Shown here: piece after piece, positions 9,877 through 20,022 of the stretch | How the letters are laid out: each line of letters opens with the position of its first letter | Numbering within the stretch: position 1 is the first letter of the stretch | From: Palaemon carinicauda | Lineage: Eukaryota > Arthropoda > Malacostraca > Decapoda > Palaemonidae | DNA length: 64,000 nt | Reading direction: 5' to 3' | NCBI RefSeq assembly: GCF_036898095.1 | Contig: NC_090768.1 | Coordinates: forward strand, 43,127,760-43,191,759 | Notes under the pieces: model-generated | The model's input: only the letters and a program-made list of their open reading frames with translations | Told to the model about the DNA's origin: nothing | Database searches by the model: none | Position numbers and translations under genes: made by a program

Positions 9877-11909
9877 CTGCCCTTTCCTTCAGACAGCAGT
9901 GGGTGCCAGGTTGACTCACTTCTGGGAGGCTTGGGAGAGGAATGGAGCGGACCCCTGGTCCGTCCAGGTGTTAAAGGAAGGCTACAAGATCCCCTTCCTG
10001 GCCAATCCTCCTTTAGTCACAGATCCAGTGGATCTTTCGCCCAAATACAGAGGGTCCCAAGAAGCAAGCCATGCTTCTGCAGACGTCTCTTTTATTAGAG
10101 AAGCAAGCAATAGAGGAAGTGCAGGATGTTACGTCTCCGGGGTTTTACAACCGCCTTTTCCTAGTACCCAAGAGTTCCGGGGGGTGGAGACCGGTTCTGG
10201 ACGTAAGTGTGCTAAATGGTTACGTCCAGAACTCGACGTTCATTATGGAGACTCAGAAAAAACAGTTCTGGCAGCTGTGAGGAAGGACGATTGGATGGTC
10301 TCTATAGATCTTCAGGATGCCTATTTCCACCTTCCGATTCATCCCAGCTGCAGACGTTATCTGAGGTTCGTGGACGGAAACAAGGTCTTCCAGTTCAGGG
10401 CTCTTTGTTTCGGACTCTGCACGGCTCCTCTATTGTTCACCAAGATCATGCTGAACGTGGCAAGCATGCTGCATTCGAGGGGAATCAGGGCCTCTCTGTA
10501 TCTGGACGATTGGCTGATAAGAGCCTCCTCAGCCTATTGTTGTTTGAAGGACCTCAAGATGACTTTGGATCTCTCCAGAGAACTGGGTCTCCTGGTGAGC
10601 TCGGAAAAATCACAACTGATTCCATCCCAGGAGATTCTTTATTTGGGGATGGAGATTCACAGTCGGAGTTTTCGGGCTTTTCCGTCGTCGGTGAGAATCC
10701 AAGCAGCCCTCCTAAAAGTCCAAATGTTCCTGAAGAGAGATCTTTGCTCCGTCAGAGATTGAATGAGCCTTTTGGGGACTCTCTCGTCGTTAGAGAAGTT
10801 CGTGACCCTGGGGAGGTTGTACTTGCGTCCTCTTCAGTTTCATCTCAACCGCCATTGGAAGAAAGGGGACAGCCTCGACAGGGATTGCATTCCCATCTCG
10901 GCTTCCATCAAGTCTCATCTTCAATGGTGGGACAACGAGCCCAGACTGAAAGAAGGCTTGTCTTTACTTCAGAGGAACCCAGACCTCGTGTTGTGTTCCG
11001 ACGCCTCCAGTTCGGGGTGGGGAGCCACTCTAGAGAAGCAGGAGCTTTCGGGGACTTGGACGGTGGAGCAAACCTCTCTCCACATCAATCAAAAGGAGCT
11101 TTTAGCTATTCATCTGGCTCTCATCGGCTTCGAAAACCGGATCAGGGGCAAGGTGGTCCAAGTCAATGCGGACAGCACGACAGCTCTGGCCTATATTGTG
11201 AAACAAGGCGGGACCCACTCTTGGCCTCTGTACGAGATTACAAGACTGCTTCTCGTCTGGGCGGAGGAAAGGAAGGTGACTTTTGACGCGGTTCATCCAG
11301 GGGGTCAACAATGTGAGTGCAGACAGACTCAGCAGGAAAGGTCAGGTTCTCTCCACAGAATGGATTCTGCACCCGGACATCTGCAAGAGTCTGTGGCGGT
11401 TATGGGGTCGACCTCTCGTGGATCTCTTTGCCACCGCGAAGACCAAACGGCTAGAGTGTTACTGCTCTCCGGTTCCAGACCCCGAAGCTTTGCACATAGA
11501 CGCTTTTCTGATGAACTGGTCACACATGGAGGTTTATGCTTTCCCTCCGTTCAAGATCCTGTACAAAGTGATTCAGAAGTTCATTTCACACGAGGAGACC
11601 AGAATGACACTGATAGCTCCGTTCTGGCCGTCAAGGAGCTGGTTTCCAGAGGTACTGGAATGGATGGTGGATGTTCCGAGAAGCCTTCCCATGAGACCCG
11701 ATCTTCTCAGACAACCTCACTTGGCCCGAAATCATCAAAACCTCCGAGCTCTACGTCTGACTGCCTTCAGACTATCGAAAAACTCGCTAGAGCTAGAGGA
11801 TTTTCGAAGAAGGCAGCCAAGGCAATTGCAAGGGCAAGAAGGTCTTCAACCATCAAGGTGTATCAGTCCAAGTGGGAGTTGTTCAGGGAGTGGTGTAGGA
11901 CTAACGTGA
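9830..11909 (+). pseudogene. E2 pol: RT, RNase H and DAM-like methyltransferase (broken)
   Basis: RT motifs: SPGFYNRLFLVPKSSGGWRP (shifted frame, 10130-10190), DWMVSIDLQDAYFHLPIHP, ASLYLDDWLIRA. RNase H: VLCSDASSSGWGATL, INQKELLAIHLAL, VNADSTTALAYI, SADRLSRKG. Methyltransferase-like segment: VDLFATAKTKR, DAFLMNWSHMEVYAFPPFKI. Lesions: a pair of compensating shifts near 10060 and 10250, a TGG-to-TGA stop at 10760-10762 (E3 has QWMSL where E2 has D*MSL), and an indel near 11285. Catalytic residues remain. Overlaps gag by about 45 bp and the YR frame at its 3' end. Confidence 0.85.
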
Positions 11910-12813
11910 TTTCCTCTTCCAGTACCTCGCTTTCCCAAATAGCAGATTTTTTTCTTGGACCTTAAAGTTAAGCATAACTTCTCGTCATCTACTATTAAAG
12001 GTTACAGGAGTATGTTGGCGACGGTTTTTCGACACAGGAACCTAGACCTTTCTAATAATAAAGATCTACGAGATTTACTTAGGTCTTTTGATACGACCAA
12101 GAAGATTCAAACAGCTCCCATCGCCTGGAATTTGGATGTTGTCCTTAAATTTCTCATGAGTGACAGATTTGAGCCTTTACACTCGGCTTCATTTAAGGAC
12201 TTAACCTTGAAAACCCTTTTTCTGGTTACCCTCGCCACTGCGAAAAGAGTTAGTGAAGTACACGCTTTAAGCAGGAACATTGGTTTTCGGAATGGGAAAG
12301 CCATTTGTTCTTTGCAATTGGGGTTCCTGGCCAAGAACGAAAACCCTTCTCGGCCATGGCCCAAATCCTTTGAGATTTCTAACCTTTCTGATTTGGCTGG
12401 CGTTGAATTGGAAAGGGTTCTCTGTCCAGTTAGAGCGCTACGGCTTTATGTGGACAGGACTAAGAATCTGAGAGATAACTCAGACGCTCTGTGGTGTGCA
12501 GTCCGGAAACCCTCGATGCCCATGTCTAAGAATGCCTTGTCTTTTTTCGTTAGATTGTTGATTCGAGAAGCTCATGCTCAGTGTGATGAGTCGGATCAGA
12601 GGCTCCTCAAAGTCAAGACACATGAAGTCAGAGCGGGTAGCGACTTCAGTGGCCTTTAAACAGAACCGTTCTCTGCAAAGTCTGATGGATACAACATTTT
12701 GGAGAAGTAAGTCTGTTTTTGCATCCCATTATTTGAAGAATGTTCAGACTCGCTATGAGGACTTTTTTACGTTGGGTCCTTTTATAGCGGCAAATGCGAT
12801 AGTAGGTGAATGA
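11740..12813 (+). pseudogene. E2 tyrosine recombinase (two indels)
   Basis: N-terminal domain: DCLQTIEKLARARGFSKKAA, VYQSKWELFREWC. A shift near 11955, then TIKGYRSMLATVFRHRNLDL, catalytic Arg in TAKRVSEVHAL, HxxR in KTHEVRA, then a one-base insertion near 12635 (GCGGGTAGCG against GCTGTCGC in E3), then VATSVAFKQNRSL and the nucleophile segment WRSKSVFASHYLKNV. All R-H-R-Y residues can be seen but in three frames. It would integrate the circular DNA copy if restored by read-through; as written it is dead. Confidence 0.83.
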
Positions 12814-13532
12814 TCTACCACTACGTTCCCTTTTTTCCTAATACCCCTTTTCTATCTCTTGGAACTCGTTTGTTATGGTTGTTTGTGGAGATTGGGCGTC
12901 AGTCTTCCGCAATCTTTGATTTGGTTAGGTGGTCAATTTGTTCCTTGAGTGCACCCGGAACAAGGGTATTGGTTGAGGTTCTGTCATGTTATAGGTGGTT
13001 GTACCGTTTGACAGCTCCTAGAGATTTTCAGCCCGAGTGGATTACTAGATCTCTTAAGGATAGCGGACGAAATGAGGCAGAGTATCATTGCTGTCAGCTT
13101 CCTTATCAGATGAGAACTGCTTAAGTTTATTGTATGTAACCCTTAAGTGAATTTTCTATATGTAGCTGTCTCTGACCCGCCACCAAGGGGTGTCAATCAG
13201 CTCTTTTATATAACCAGCGGGTAAGTTCTATATTTAAAAATGATATTTTCATAATAAAATAAATTTTTGAATATACTTACCCGCTGGTTATATAAATTTA
13301 ACACCCACCCTCCTCCCCTCTAGAGACTACCTATGGTATGGCTATGAGGCATGGAAGAACTGGAGTTGGTGTGTAGTTCCACCTGTTCTACCGCTGGGGT
13401 GCGGTTGGTACACCTGGCGTATCTTCGATAGCGCGAGATTTGAATTTCTGCTCTGGCGTCAGGGACTTCAGCTCTTTTATATAACCAGCGGGTAAGTATA
13501 TTCAAAAATTTATTTTATTATGAAAATATCAT
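12814..13532 (+). repeat. E2 3' UTR, internal complementary region and right ITR
   Basis: Untranslated tail to about 13200; then the near-palindrome around ACCAGCGGGTAAGTTC...GAATATACTTACCCGCTGG (13205-13290), then the right ITR to 13532. The ITR ends GGGTAAGTATATTCAAAAAT. Confidence 0.85.
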
Positions 13533-13627
13533 ATTTTCTTCCAACACCAAGGGTAGTTGTAAACTGTCATAATGTCAGGCATAAATGAAACCATCATTTA
13601 AAAATAAATACCATTTACTTATAAAAT
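13533..13627 (-). other. INO80B-like 3' flank / short 3' UTR
   Basis: 95 bp AT-rich DNA between the stop codon and the right end of DIRS E2. No AATAAA is seen in it on the minus strand. The first AATAAA in gene sense is the AATAAAATAAAT block inside the E2 terminus (about 13510-13525), so the transcript may be polyadenylated in the element. Confidence 0.4.
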
Positions 13628-13775
13628 CTATTGGGCCCTAATCTTACTCTTATGTATAGCCAAATTTTTTTTATAACACTGAAGACTGCAAAGGGGAATT
13701 CCAGTTTCTGAACAAGAGTACTTCTTCGGATTTGAACAGCCTTCTACACCACACACCTTCACTTTCGGACATTCA
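13628..13775 (-). CDS. INO80B: INO80B-like coding exon 7 (HIT zinc finger, stop)
   Basis: The acceptor TTCTTCCTTTTCCAG precedes TGAATGTCCG; the frame closes with TAG at 13630-13628. 148 nt. Encodes ECPKVKVCGVEGCSNPKKY then SCSETGIPLCSLQCYKKN, a zf-HIT domain with its Cys/His ligands in place. It lies 8.6 kb from exon 6 because of DIRS E3 and a LINE. The zinc finger, and the phase match across that distance, make the assignment firm. Confidence 0.9.
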
Positions 13776-13891
13776 CTGGAAAAGGAAGAAAATATTACAG
13801 CCTACTAATACCTAAATACACCATTCACAATAACTGTATATCCTCTAAATTGCTACATCTTTCTCTTTAATGTATCAAAAGGAGCTGAAAA

Positions 13892-14640
13892 ATGTTATTT
13901 TTATTAATAAAATAAATTTTTGAATATACTTACCCGGTGATCATATAAGCTGTCAGCTCTGCTGCCCGACAGAAAAACCTACGGTCAAAATACGCCAGCG
14001 ATCGCTATACAGGTAGGGGGTGTACATCAACAGCGCCATCTGTCGAGCAGGTACTCAAGTACTCCATGTAAACACAGAACCAATTTTCTCCTCGGTCCAC
14101 TGGGTCTCTATTGGGGAGGAAGGGAGGGTCCTTTAATATATGATCACCGGGTAAGTATATTCAAAAATTTATTTTATTAATAAAAATAACATTTTTCAAT
14201 ATTAAACTTAGCCGGTGATCATATAAGCTGATTCACACCCAGGGGGGTGGGTAGAGACCAGCATTACATGTTTACATTATTATGAGCTAAGTATTTTGTA
14301 TTTCATTTTAGCAGTTATTCAAAATAACAAACATAAAATAAATAAGTACCTGGTAAGGAAGTCGACTTGAACAATTACTCTGCCTTTTTAAGTACGTCTT
14401 CCTTACTGAGCCTCGCGATCCTCTTAGGATGCTGAGCGACTACTAGGAGCTGAAGTATCAAGGGTTGCAACCCATACTAAAGGACCTCATCAAAACCTCT
14501 AATCTAGGCGCTTCTCAAGAAAAGAATTTGACCACCCGCCAAATCAACCAGGATGCGAAAGGCTTCTTAGCCTTCCGGACAACCCAAAAACAACAATAAA
14601 AAACATTTCAAGAGAAAGATTAAAAAAGGTTATGGAATTA
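13892..14640 (-). repeat. E3 3' UTR, circle-junction region and right ITR
   Basis: In element sense: 3' UTR after the TAG at 14638, junction palindrome near 14230-14145 (CCGGCTAAGTTTAATATTG / TATATTCAAAAATTTATTTT), then the ITR ending at 13892. Ends carry CCGGGTAAGTATATTC and AATAAAATAAAT. Confidence 0.85.
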
Positions 14641-15860
14641 GGGGAATGTAGTGGTTGAGCCCTCACCCACTACTGCACTCGCTGCTACGAATGGTCCCAG
14701 GGTGTAGCAGTTCTCGTAAAGAGACTGGACATCTTTAAGATAAAAAGACGCGAACACTGACTTGCTTCTCCAATAGGTTGCGTCCATTATACTCTGCAGA
14801 GATCTGTTTTGTTTGAAGGCCACTGAAGTTGCGACAGCTCTAACTTCATGTGTCCTTACCTTCAGCAAAGCATGGTCTTCCTCATTCAGATGGGAATGAG
14901 CTTCTCGTATCAACAGTCTGATATAATAGGAAACTGCATTCTTTGACATAGGTAAAGAAGGTTTCTTAATAGCACACCATAAAGCTTCTGACTGTCCTCG
15001 TAAAGGTTTAGTTCGTCTTAAATAGAACTTAAGAGCTCTAACAGGGCATAAGACTCTTTCTAGTTCATTTCCAACCAAATTAGAAAGGCTTGGAATATCG
15101 AACGATTTCGGCCAAGGACGAGAAGGTAGTTCGTTTTTGGCTAGAAAACCAAGCTGTAAAGAACATGTAGCCGTTTCAGATGAAAATCCGATGTTCCTGC
15201 TGAAGGCGTGTATCTCACTGACTCTTTTAGCTGTTGCTAAGCAGACGAGGAAAAGTGTCTTTAAAGTGAGATCTTTAAAGGAGGCTGATTGTAGTGGCTC
15301 GAACCTTTCTGACATAAGGAATCTTAGTACCACGTCTAAATTCCAACCTGGTGTGGCCAAACGACGCTCCTTCGAGGTCTCAAAAGACTTAAGGAGGTCC
15401 TGTAGATCTTTGTTGTTGGAAAGATCTAAGCCTCTGTGACGGAAGACTGCTGCCAACATGCTTCTGTAACCTTTGATCGTGGGAGCTGAAAGAGATCTTT
15501 CCTTCCTCAGGTATAAAAGGAAGTCAGCTATTTGGGTTACAGAGGTACTGGTTGAGGATACTGATACCGACTTGCACCAGCTTCGGAAGACTTCCCACTT
15601 CGACTGGTAGACTCTAAGAGTGGATGTCCTCCTTGCTCTAGCAATCGCCCTGGCTGCCTCCTTCGAAAAGCCTCTAGCTCTCGAGAGTCTTTCGATAGTC
15701 TGAAGGCAGTCAGACGAAGAGCGTGGAGGCTTGGGTGTACCTTCTTTACGTGTGGCTGACGTAGAAGGTCCACTCTTAGAGGAAGAGTTCTGGGAACGTC
15801 CACCAGCCATTGAAGTACCTCGGTGAACCATTCTCTCGCGGGCCAGAGGGGAGCAACCAA
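14638..15860 (-). CDS. E3 tyrosine recombinase (intact C-terminal part of an 882-codon ORF)
   Basis: The recombinase homology begins near 15830 (SSSDCLQTIERLSRARGFSK) and ends at TAG 14638 (GEGSTTTFP). N-terminal core-binding part: VYQSKWEVFRSWC, IADFLLYLRK, TIKGYRSMLAAVFRHRGLDL. Catalytic part: Arg in TAKRVSEIHAF, H-x-x-R in RTHEVRAVATSVAF, nucleophile Tyr in VFASFYLKDV. So all R/H/R/Y residues are present, unlike in E1, E2 and E4. DIRS recombinases integrate a circular double-stranded copy without target duplication. The same frame stays open upstream to 17286 across pol; whether that part is translated is uncertain. Confidence 0.9.
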
Positions 15861-17786
15861 CGTCAACCTTGTCCCTTCGTGAGAGGCGAACTTCTGCAGT
15901 ACCTTGTTGACAATCTTGAACGGGGGGAATGCATAAAGGTCTAGATGGGACCAATCCAGTAGAAAAGCATCTATATGAACTGCTGCTGGGTCCGGGATTG
16001 GCGAGCAATAAGTTGGGAGCCTCTTGGTCATCGAGGTTGCAAAGAGATCTATGGTAGGTTGGCCCCATGTGGCCCATAGTCTCTTGCACACATCCTTGTG
16101 TAGGGTCCATTCTGTTGGGATGATTTGACCCTTCCGACTGAGGCGGTCCGCCATGACATTCATGTTGCCTTGAATGAACCTCGTTACTAGAGACAGGTTT
16201 AGATCTCTTGACCAGGTGAGGAGGTCCCTTGCGATCTCGTACAACGTCATAGAATGGGTCCCTCCTTGCTTGGAGATGTACGCCAAGGCCGTGGTGTTGT
16301 CTGAGTTCACCTCCACCACCTTGCCTAGAAGGAGGGACTTGAAGCTTTTCAAGGCCAGATGAACTGCCAGTAGCTCCTTGCAGTTGATATGTAACGTTCT
16401 TTGATCCGAGTTCCAAGTGCCCGAGCATTCCCGACCGTCTAATGTCGCACCCCAGCCCGTGTCCAATGCGTCCGAGAAGAGAACGTGGTTGGGGGTCTGA
16501 ACAGCCAGGGGCAGACCCTCTCTGAGGTAGATGTTGTCCTTCCACCAAGTCAGTGATGACTTCATCTTCTCGGAAATGGGGATCGAGACCGCTTCTAGCG
16601 TCTTGTCCTTTCTCCAGTGAACAGCTAGGTGAAATTGAAGGGGACGGAGGTGCAGTCTCCCTAACGCAATGAACTGGTCCAGTGATGAAAGCGTCCCTAT
16701 CAGACTCATCCACTGTCTGACTGAACATCGGTCCTTCTTTAGCATGTTCTGGATGCATCCTTGGGCTTGACTTATTCTGGGGGCCGACGGAAAAGCCCGA
16801 AAAGCTCGACTGTGAATCTCCATCCCTAGGTACACTATAGTTTGGGATGGGACCAGTTGGGACTTTTCCATATTGACCAGGAGACCCAATTCCTTGGTCA
16901 GATCTAGAGTCCACTTTAGATTCTCCAGACAGCGACGACTGGACGAAGCTCTTAGAAGCCAGTCGTCCAAATAGAGGGAGGCTCTGATGTCTGCTAAATG
17001 CAGGAATTTGGCAATATTCCTCATCAGTTTCGTAAAGACAAGAGGCGCCGTGCTTAGGCCAAAGCACAGGGCTTGAAATTGGTAGACAACCTTCCCGTAA
17101 ACGAACCTTAGAAAAGGTTGGGAATCTGGGTGGATGGGGATGTGAAAGTAAGCGTCCTTGAGGTCTAAAGAGACCATCCAGTCTTCCTTCCTGACCGCTG
17201 CTAGAACAGACTTTGTCGTCTCCATGGCGAACGTCTGCTTTGTGACAAAGACATTCAGAGCACTGACGTCTAGCACCGGTCTCCACCCTCCTGTCTTCTT
17301 TACCACTAAGAAGAGACGGTTGTAGAAGCCCGGGGATTGATGGTCCCGGACTTTGACTACCGCTCCCTTTTCTAGTAAGAGAGACACCTCTTGCTTCAAA
17401 GCTAGTCTCTTGTCCTCCTCTCTGTACCTGGGAGAGAGGTCGATGGGAGTCGTTGCTAGAGGGGGCTTGCGCAAGAACGGGATCTTGTACCCTTCTCTGA
17501 GCAACTTCACAGATTGTGCATCTGCGCCCCTGTCCTCCCAGGACTGCCAGTAGTTCTTGAGTCTGGCTCCCACTGCTGTCTGAAGAAGGTGGCAGTCAGA
17601 CTCTGCCTCTAAAGGACTTGGTACCTTTCTTCTTACTCCCACGTTTCCCTTCGGCACGAGCACCTCCTCTGCTGGAGGCTCTGCCACGAAAGGGCGGAAT
17701 AAATCTTGACGCTGGAGTATCCATCCTGGGTCTAGACACGGTAGGCAAAGGGGTGGCTTTGCGGGCAGATGACGCAACCAGGTCAT
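15537..17786 (-). CDS. E3 pol: reverse transcriptase / RNase H / DAM-like methyltransferase
   Basis: Open frame of 749 codons. Its first 60 codons overlap the gag tail in another frame; the true start or fusion mechanism is unknown. RT (about 60-330): SPGFYNRLFLVVKKTGGWRP, DWMVSLDLKDAYFHIPIHP, FGLSTAPLVFTKLM and ASLYLDDWLLRA, with all three catalytic Asp. RNase H (about 425-560): VLFSDALDTGWGATL, INCKELLAVHLAL, VNSDNTTALAYI, MADRLSRKG. Methyltransferase-like domain (about 585-700): IDLFATSMTKR, DPAAVHIDAFLLDW, LYAFPPFKIV. This RT-RH-MT order defines DIRS pol. It copies element RNA into DNA in the particle; the MT role is not known. The 3' end overlaps the recombinase frame. Confidence 0.92.
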   Translation of the reverse strand: MTWLRHLPAKPPLCLPCLDPGWILQRQDLFRPFVAEPPAEEVLVPKGNVGVRRKVPSPLEAESDCHLLQTAVGARLKNYWQSWEDRGADAQSVKLLREGYKIPFLRKPPLATTPIDLSPRYREEDKRLALKQEVSLLLEKGAVVKVRDHQSPGFYNRLFLVVKKTGGWRPVLDVSALNVFVTKQTFAMETTKSVLAAVRKEDWMVSLDLKDAYFHIPIHPDSQPFLRFVYGKVVYQFQALCFGLSTAPLVFTKLMRNIAKFLHLADIRASLYLDDWLLRASSSRRCLENLKWTLDLTKELGLLVNMEKSQLVPSQTIVYLGMEIHSRAFRAFPSAPRISQAQGCIQNMLKKDRCSVRQWMSLIGTLSSLDQFIALGRLHLRPLQFHLAVHWRKDKTLEAVSIPISEKMKSSLTWWKDNIYLREGLPLAVQTPNHVLFSDALDTGWGATLDGRECSGTWNSDQRTLHINCKELLAVHLALKSFKSLLLGKVVEVNSDNTTALAYISKQGGTHSMTLYEIARDLLTWSRDLNLSLVTRFIQGNMNVMADRLSRKGQIIPTEWTLHKDVCKRLWATWGQPTIDLFATSMTKRLPTYCSPIPDPAAVHIDAFLLDWSHLDLYAFPPFKIVNKVLQKFASHEGTRLTLVAPLWPAREWFTEVLQWLVDVPRTLPLRVDLLRQPHVKKVHPSLHALRLTAFRLSKDSRELEAFRRRQPGRLLEQGGHPLLESTSRSGKSSEAGASRYQYPQPVPL
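15861..17286 (-). CDS. E3 alternative-frame open region upstream of the recombinase, overlapping pol
   Basis: The recombinase ORF extends upstream for about 480 more codons in a frame different from pol, with a Met at 17286. The translated text is low in hydrophobics and rich in Ser, Gly, Arg and Pro and matches no domain. E2 keeps the equivalent frame open too (10216-11286, then 11286-11740 after the indel). It may be an N-terminal extension of the recombinase made by dual coding, or open by codon bias alone. Extensive overlap of recombinase and RT frames is known in the order (DIRS-1). Confidence 0.35.
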
Positions 17787-20022
17787 GCGTGTCTTTTTGA
17801 ATCAAGGAGGCAGCAATCTCCTTGATCAACTCCTCTGGGAAAAGGCACTTAGAGAGAGGAGCAAACATAAGCTCCGATCTCTGACATTGTGTTACTCCAG
17901 CTGACAAGAAGGAGCAAAGGTTTTCCCGTTTCTTGAGGACCCCGGAAACGAACGAAGCCGCAAGCTCACTGGAACCGTCCCGTATGGCCTTGTCCATGCA
18001 GGACATAATGAGCATGGAAGTTTCCTTGTCAGAAGGGGAGGTCTTCCTGCTCAACGCTCCCAAACACCAATCCAAAAAGTTAAACACTTCGAAGGCTCTG
18101 AACACTCCTTTCATCAGATGGTCTAAGTCTGAAGGAGTCCAACAAATCTTGGAGCGTCTCATGGCCAGCCTGCGGGGAGAGTCTACTAGACTTGAGAAGT
18201 CGCCCTGGGCAGAGGCAGAAACTCCCAAGCCGAGAACTTCTCCCGTGGCATACCAGACGCTCGATCTGGAAGCGAGTTTCGCAGGGGGAAACAAGAATGC
18301 TGTCTTCCCAAGGTGCTTTTTGGACTGCATCCAATCTCCCAACACTCTTAAAGCTCTCTTGGACGAGCGGGCGAGGACGAGCTTCGTAAAGGCAGGCGCG
18401 GATGACTGCGTGCCTAAAGCGAACTCAGATGGAGGAGAGCGTGGGGCTGCAGAAACAAACTGATCAGGATACATCTCCTTGAACAGTGCAAGAACTTTTC
18501 TAAAGTCCAATGAGGGAGGCGTGGTCTTGGGTTCGTCGATGTCCGTGTGTGGGTCGTCAAGGTGTGCAGCGTCGTCATCATCAGAGAGTCCATCGTCTGA
18601 ATGCTGAGGAGGAAGCGGCAAAGGAGTAGGAATTGGCTGGTCAGCTGAGTCCGGCAGCACGGGTGCATGCGTGACTGCACTGGACGCAACGTCATGGAAC
18701 TGTTGGCCAGTCTGTGAGCTGGCAACAACCATAGCTGCGCGGGGGCGCAAAGCGTCTACTCCTGACTGTCTAGTCTGCTGTGGGCGAGTAGTGGTAACCA
18801 CAGTGGGTTGCGGAGGTTGACGCACCGCGTCAAAACAAAACAACTTAGGTTGTTGTTGTAACTCGCGAACGTCAACGGAGGGTTCCGTGCGTCGCTGAAC
18901 GTCAACATGCGGCTGGCAGGGTACACTGCGCATGGGTGGCGGGACTCTCACAGCTGGAGTGCGGGAGAAGGTAGCCTCAGCGTCTGCTGGACGCACAACC
19001 GTGGTTGGTTGTAGGCTAACGGGTGCAGCGTCAACCTTCTCCGCACGAAAGTCCTGCATTAAAGATGTTAACTGTGTCTGCATGGTCTGCAGCAAAGACC
19101 ACTTAGGGTCAACAGTAGCAGGTGCGGCAACAGACGGTGTTACTGCCTGTTGCGGTACCGCTTTGCCTCTCTTAGGAGGTGTGCAGTCATCGGAAGACTG
19201 CAGCGAGTCCGAACTGACCCAGTGGCTACAACTGGGCCGTTGGACTTGCGCGGAAGGGACCGACTTGCGTTTAAGAGGTCGTGAGACCTTGGTCCATTGT
19301 TTCTTCCGAGAAACATCTTCCGCAGACGAGGAATAAATGGGCTCTCTCGTCTTCTAGTGGGTGGGGCGATCTTGGCAAGATACGTCCGAAACCACGGAGG
19401 GAACGTCTGTCCGCTGATTAAAGCCTGTCGAACCCTTTGGTCGTACGACATTGCTTCTCCCCTGGGCTTGGGAGCTTGCAAGAGGTCCCGGACTGGGAGG
19501 ACGACAGGCACGAACAGACGCACCCTCAAGCGCAACACTAACACTTTCCACAACACTACCACTCACTTTGTCACTACCCACTGCACTCTTACCCTTCAAC
19601 TCCTTGACGTCTGCCATGAGTTGGTTACGGTCACTCGCCAATGACTCGACTCTCTCACCCAGAGCCTGGATGGCACGCATCATATCTGCAATCGAAGGTT
19701 GTTGAGTGCTAGAAGGGGGATCAGGAGCAACCACTACAGGGGAAGGAATAGGTTGTGGGGCATGGGGAGAGGAAAAATCAACGGAGCGAGATGAACTTCT
19801 CCTGACTCTATCTCTCTCTAGCCTACGTGAATATTTCAGGAATTCGAGAAAATCGAATTCCGAAAGCCCAACGCATTCCTCACATCGATCTTCCAATTGA
19901 CAGGTTTTACCCCGACAATTGGAACAAACGGTGTGCGGATCGATAGAGGCCTTCGGAAGACGCCTTGAACAGTCCCTAGCACTACACTTTCTGTATTTAG
20001 GGACTTGAGAAGGGTCAGCCAT
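17596..20022 (-). pseudogene. E3 gag-like ORF1, one premature TAG
   Basis: One reading frame of 809 codons from the ATG at 20022 (MADPSQVPKYRKCSARDCSR) to the stop at 17596, broken only by TAG at 19356-19354 (reading DRPTH*KTREPIYSSSAED). Features in order: Cys cluster (CSNCRGKTC, DRCEECVG) near residues 30-55; a coiled-coil-like segment near 125-150; Pro/Gln-rich middle; acidic DDDDAAHLDDPHTDIDEP; conserved core APRSPPSEFALG, SKRALRVLGDWMQSKKHLGK, FPPAKLASRSSVWYATGEV; Arg/Gly-rich basic tail. Presumed particle protein. The stop could be an inactivating mutation or suppressed; the sequence cannot tell. Confidence 0.85.

Larger units (their letters stand above)
6829..13532 (+). mobile_element. 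DIRS retrotransposon E2, full length but mutated
   Basis: 6.7 kb, complete from the left end TTTTAAATATAGAACTTACC to the right end GAAAATATCAT. The left ITR (6840-6990) is the inverse of 13320-13490. The internal complementary region at 13205-13290 equals reverse(left end) joined to reverse(right end), with the junction visible at AAAATG. Coding order gag, RT/RNase H/MT, tyrosine recombinase. Gag has two frameshifts, pol a TGA and indels, YR two indels, so it is not autonomous. No target duplication is expected for DIRS and none is seen. Confidence 0.9.
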
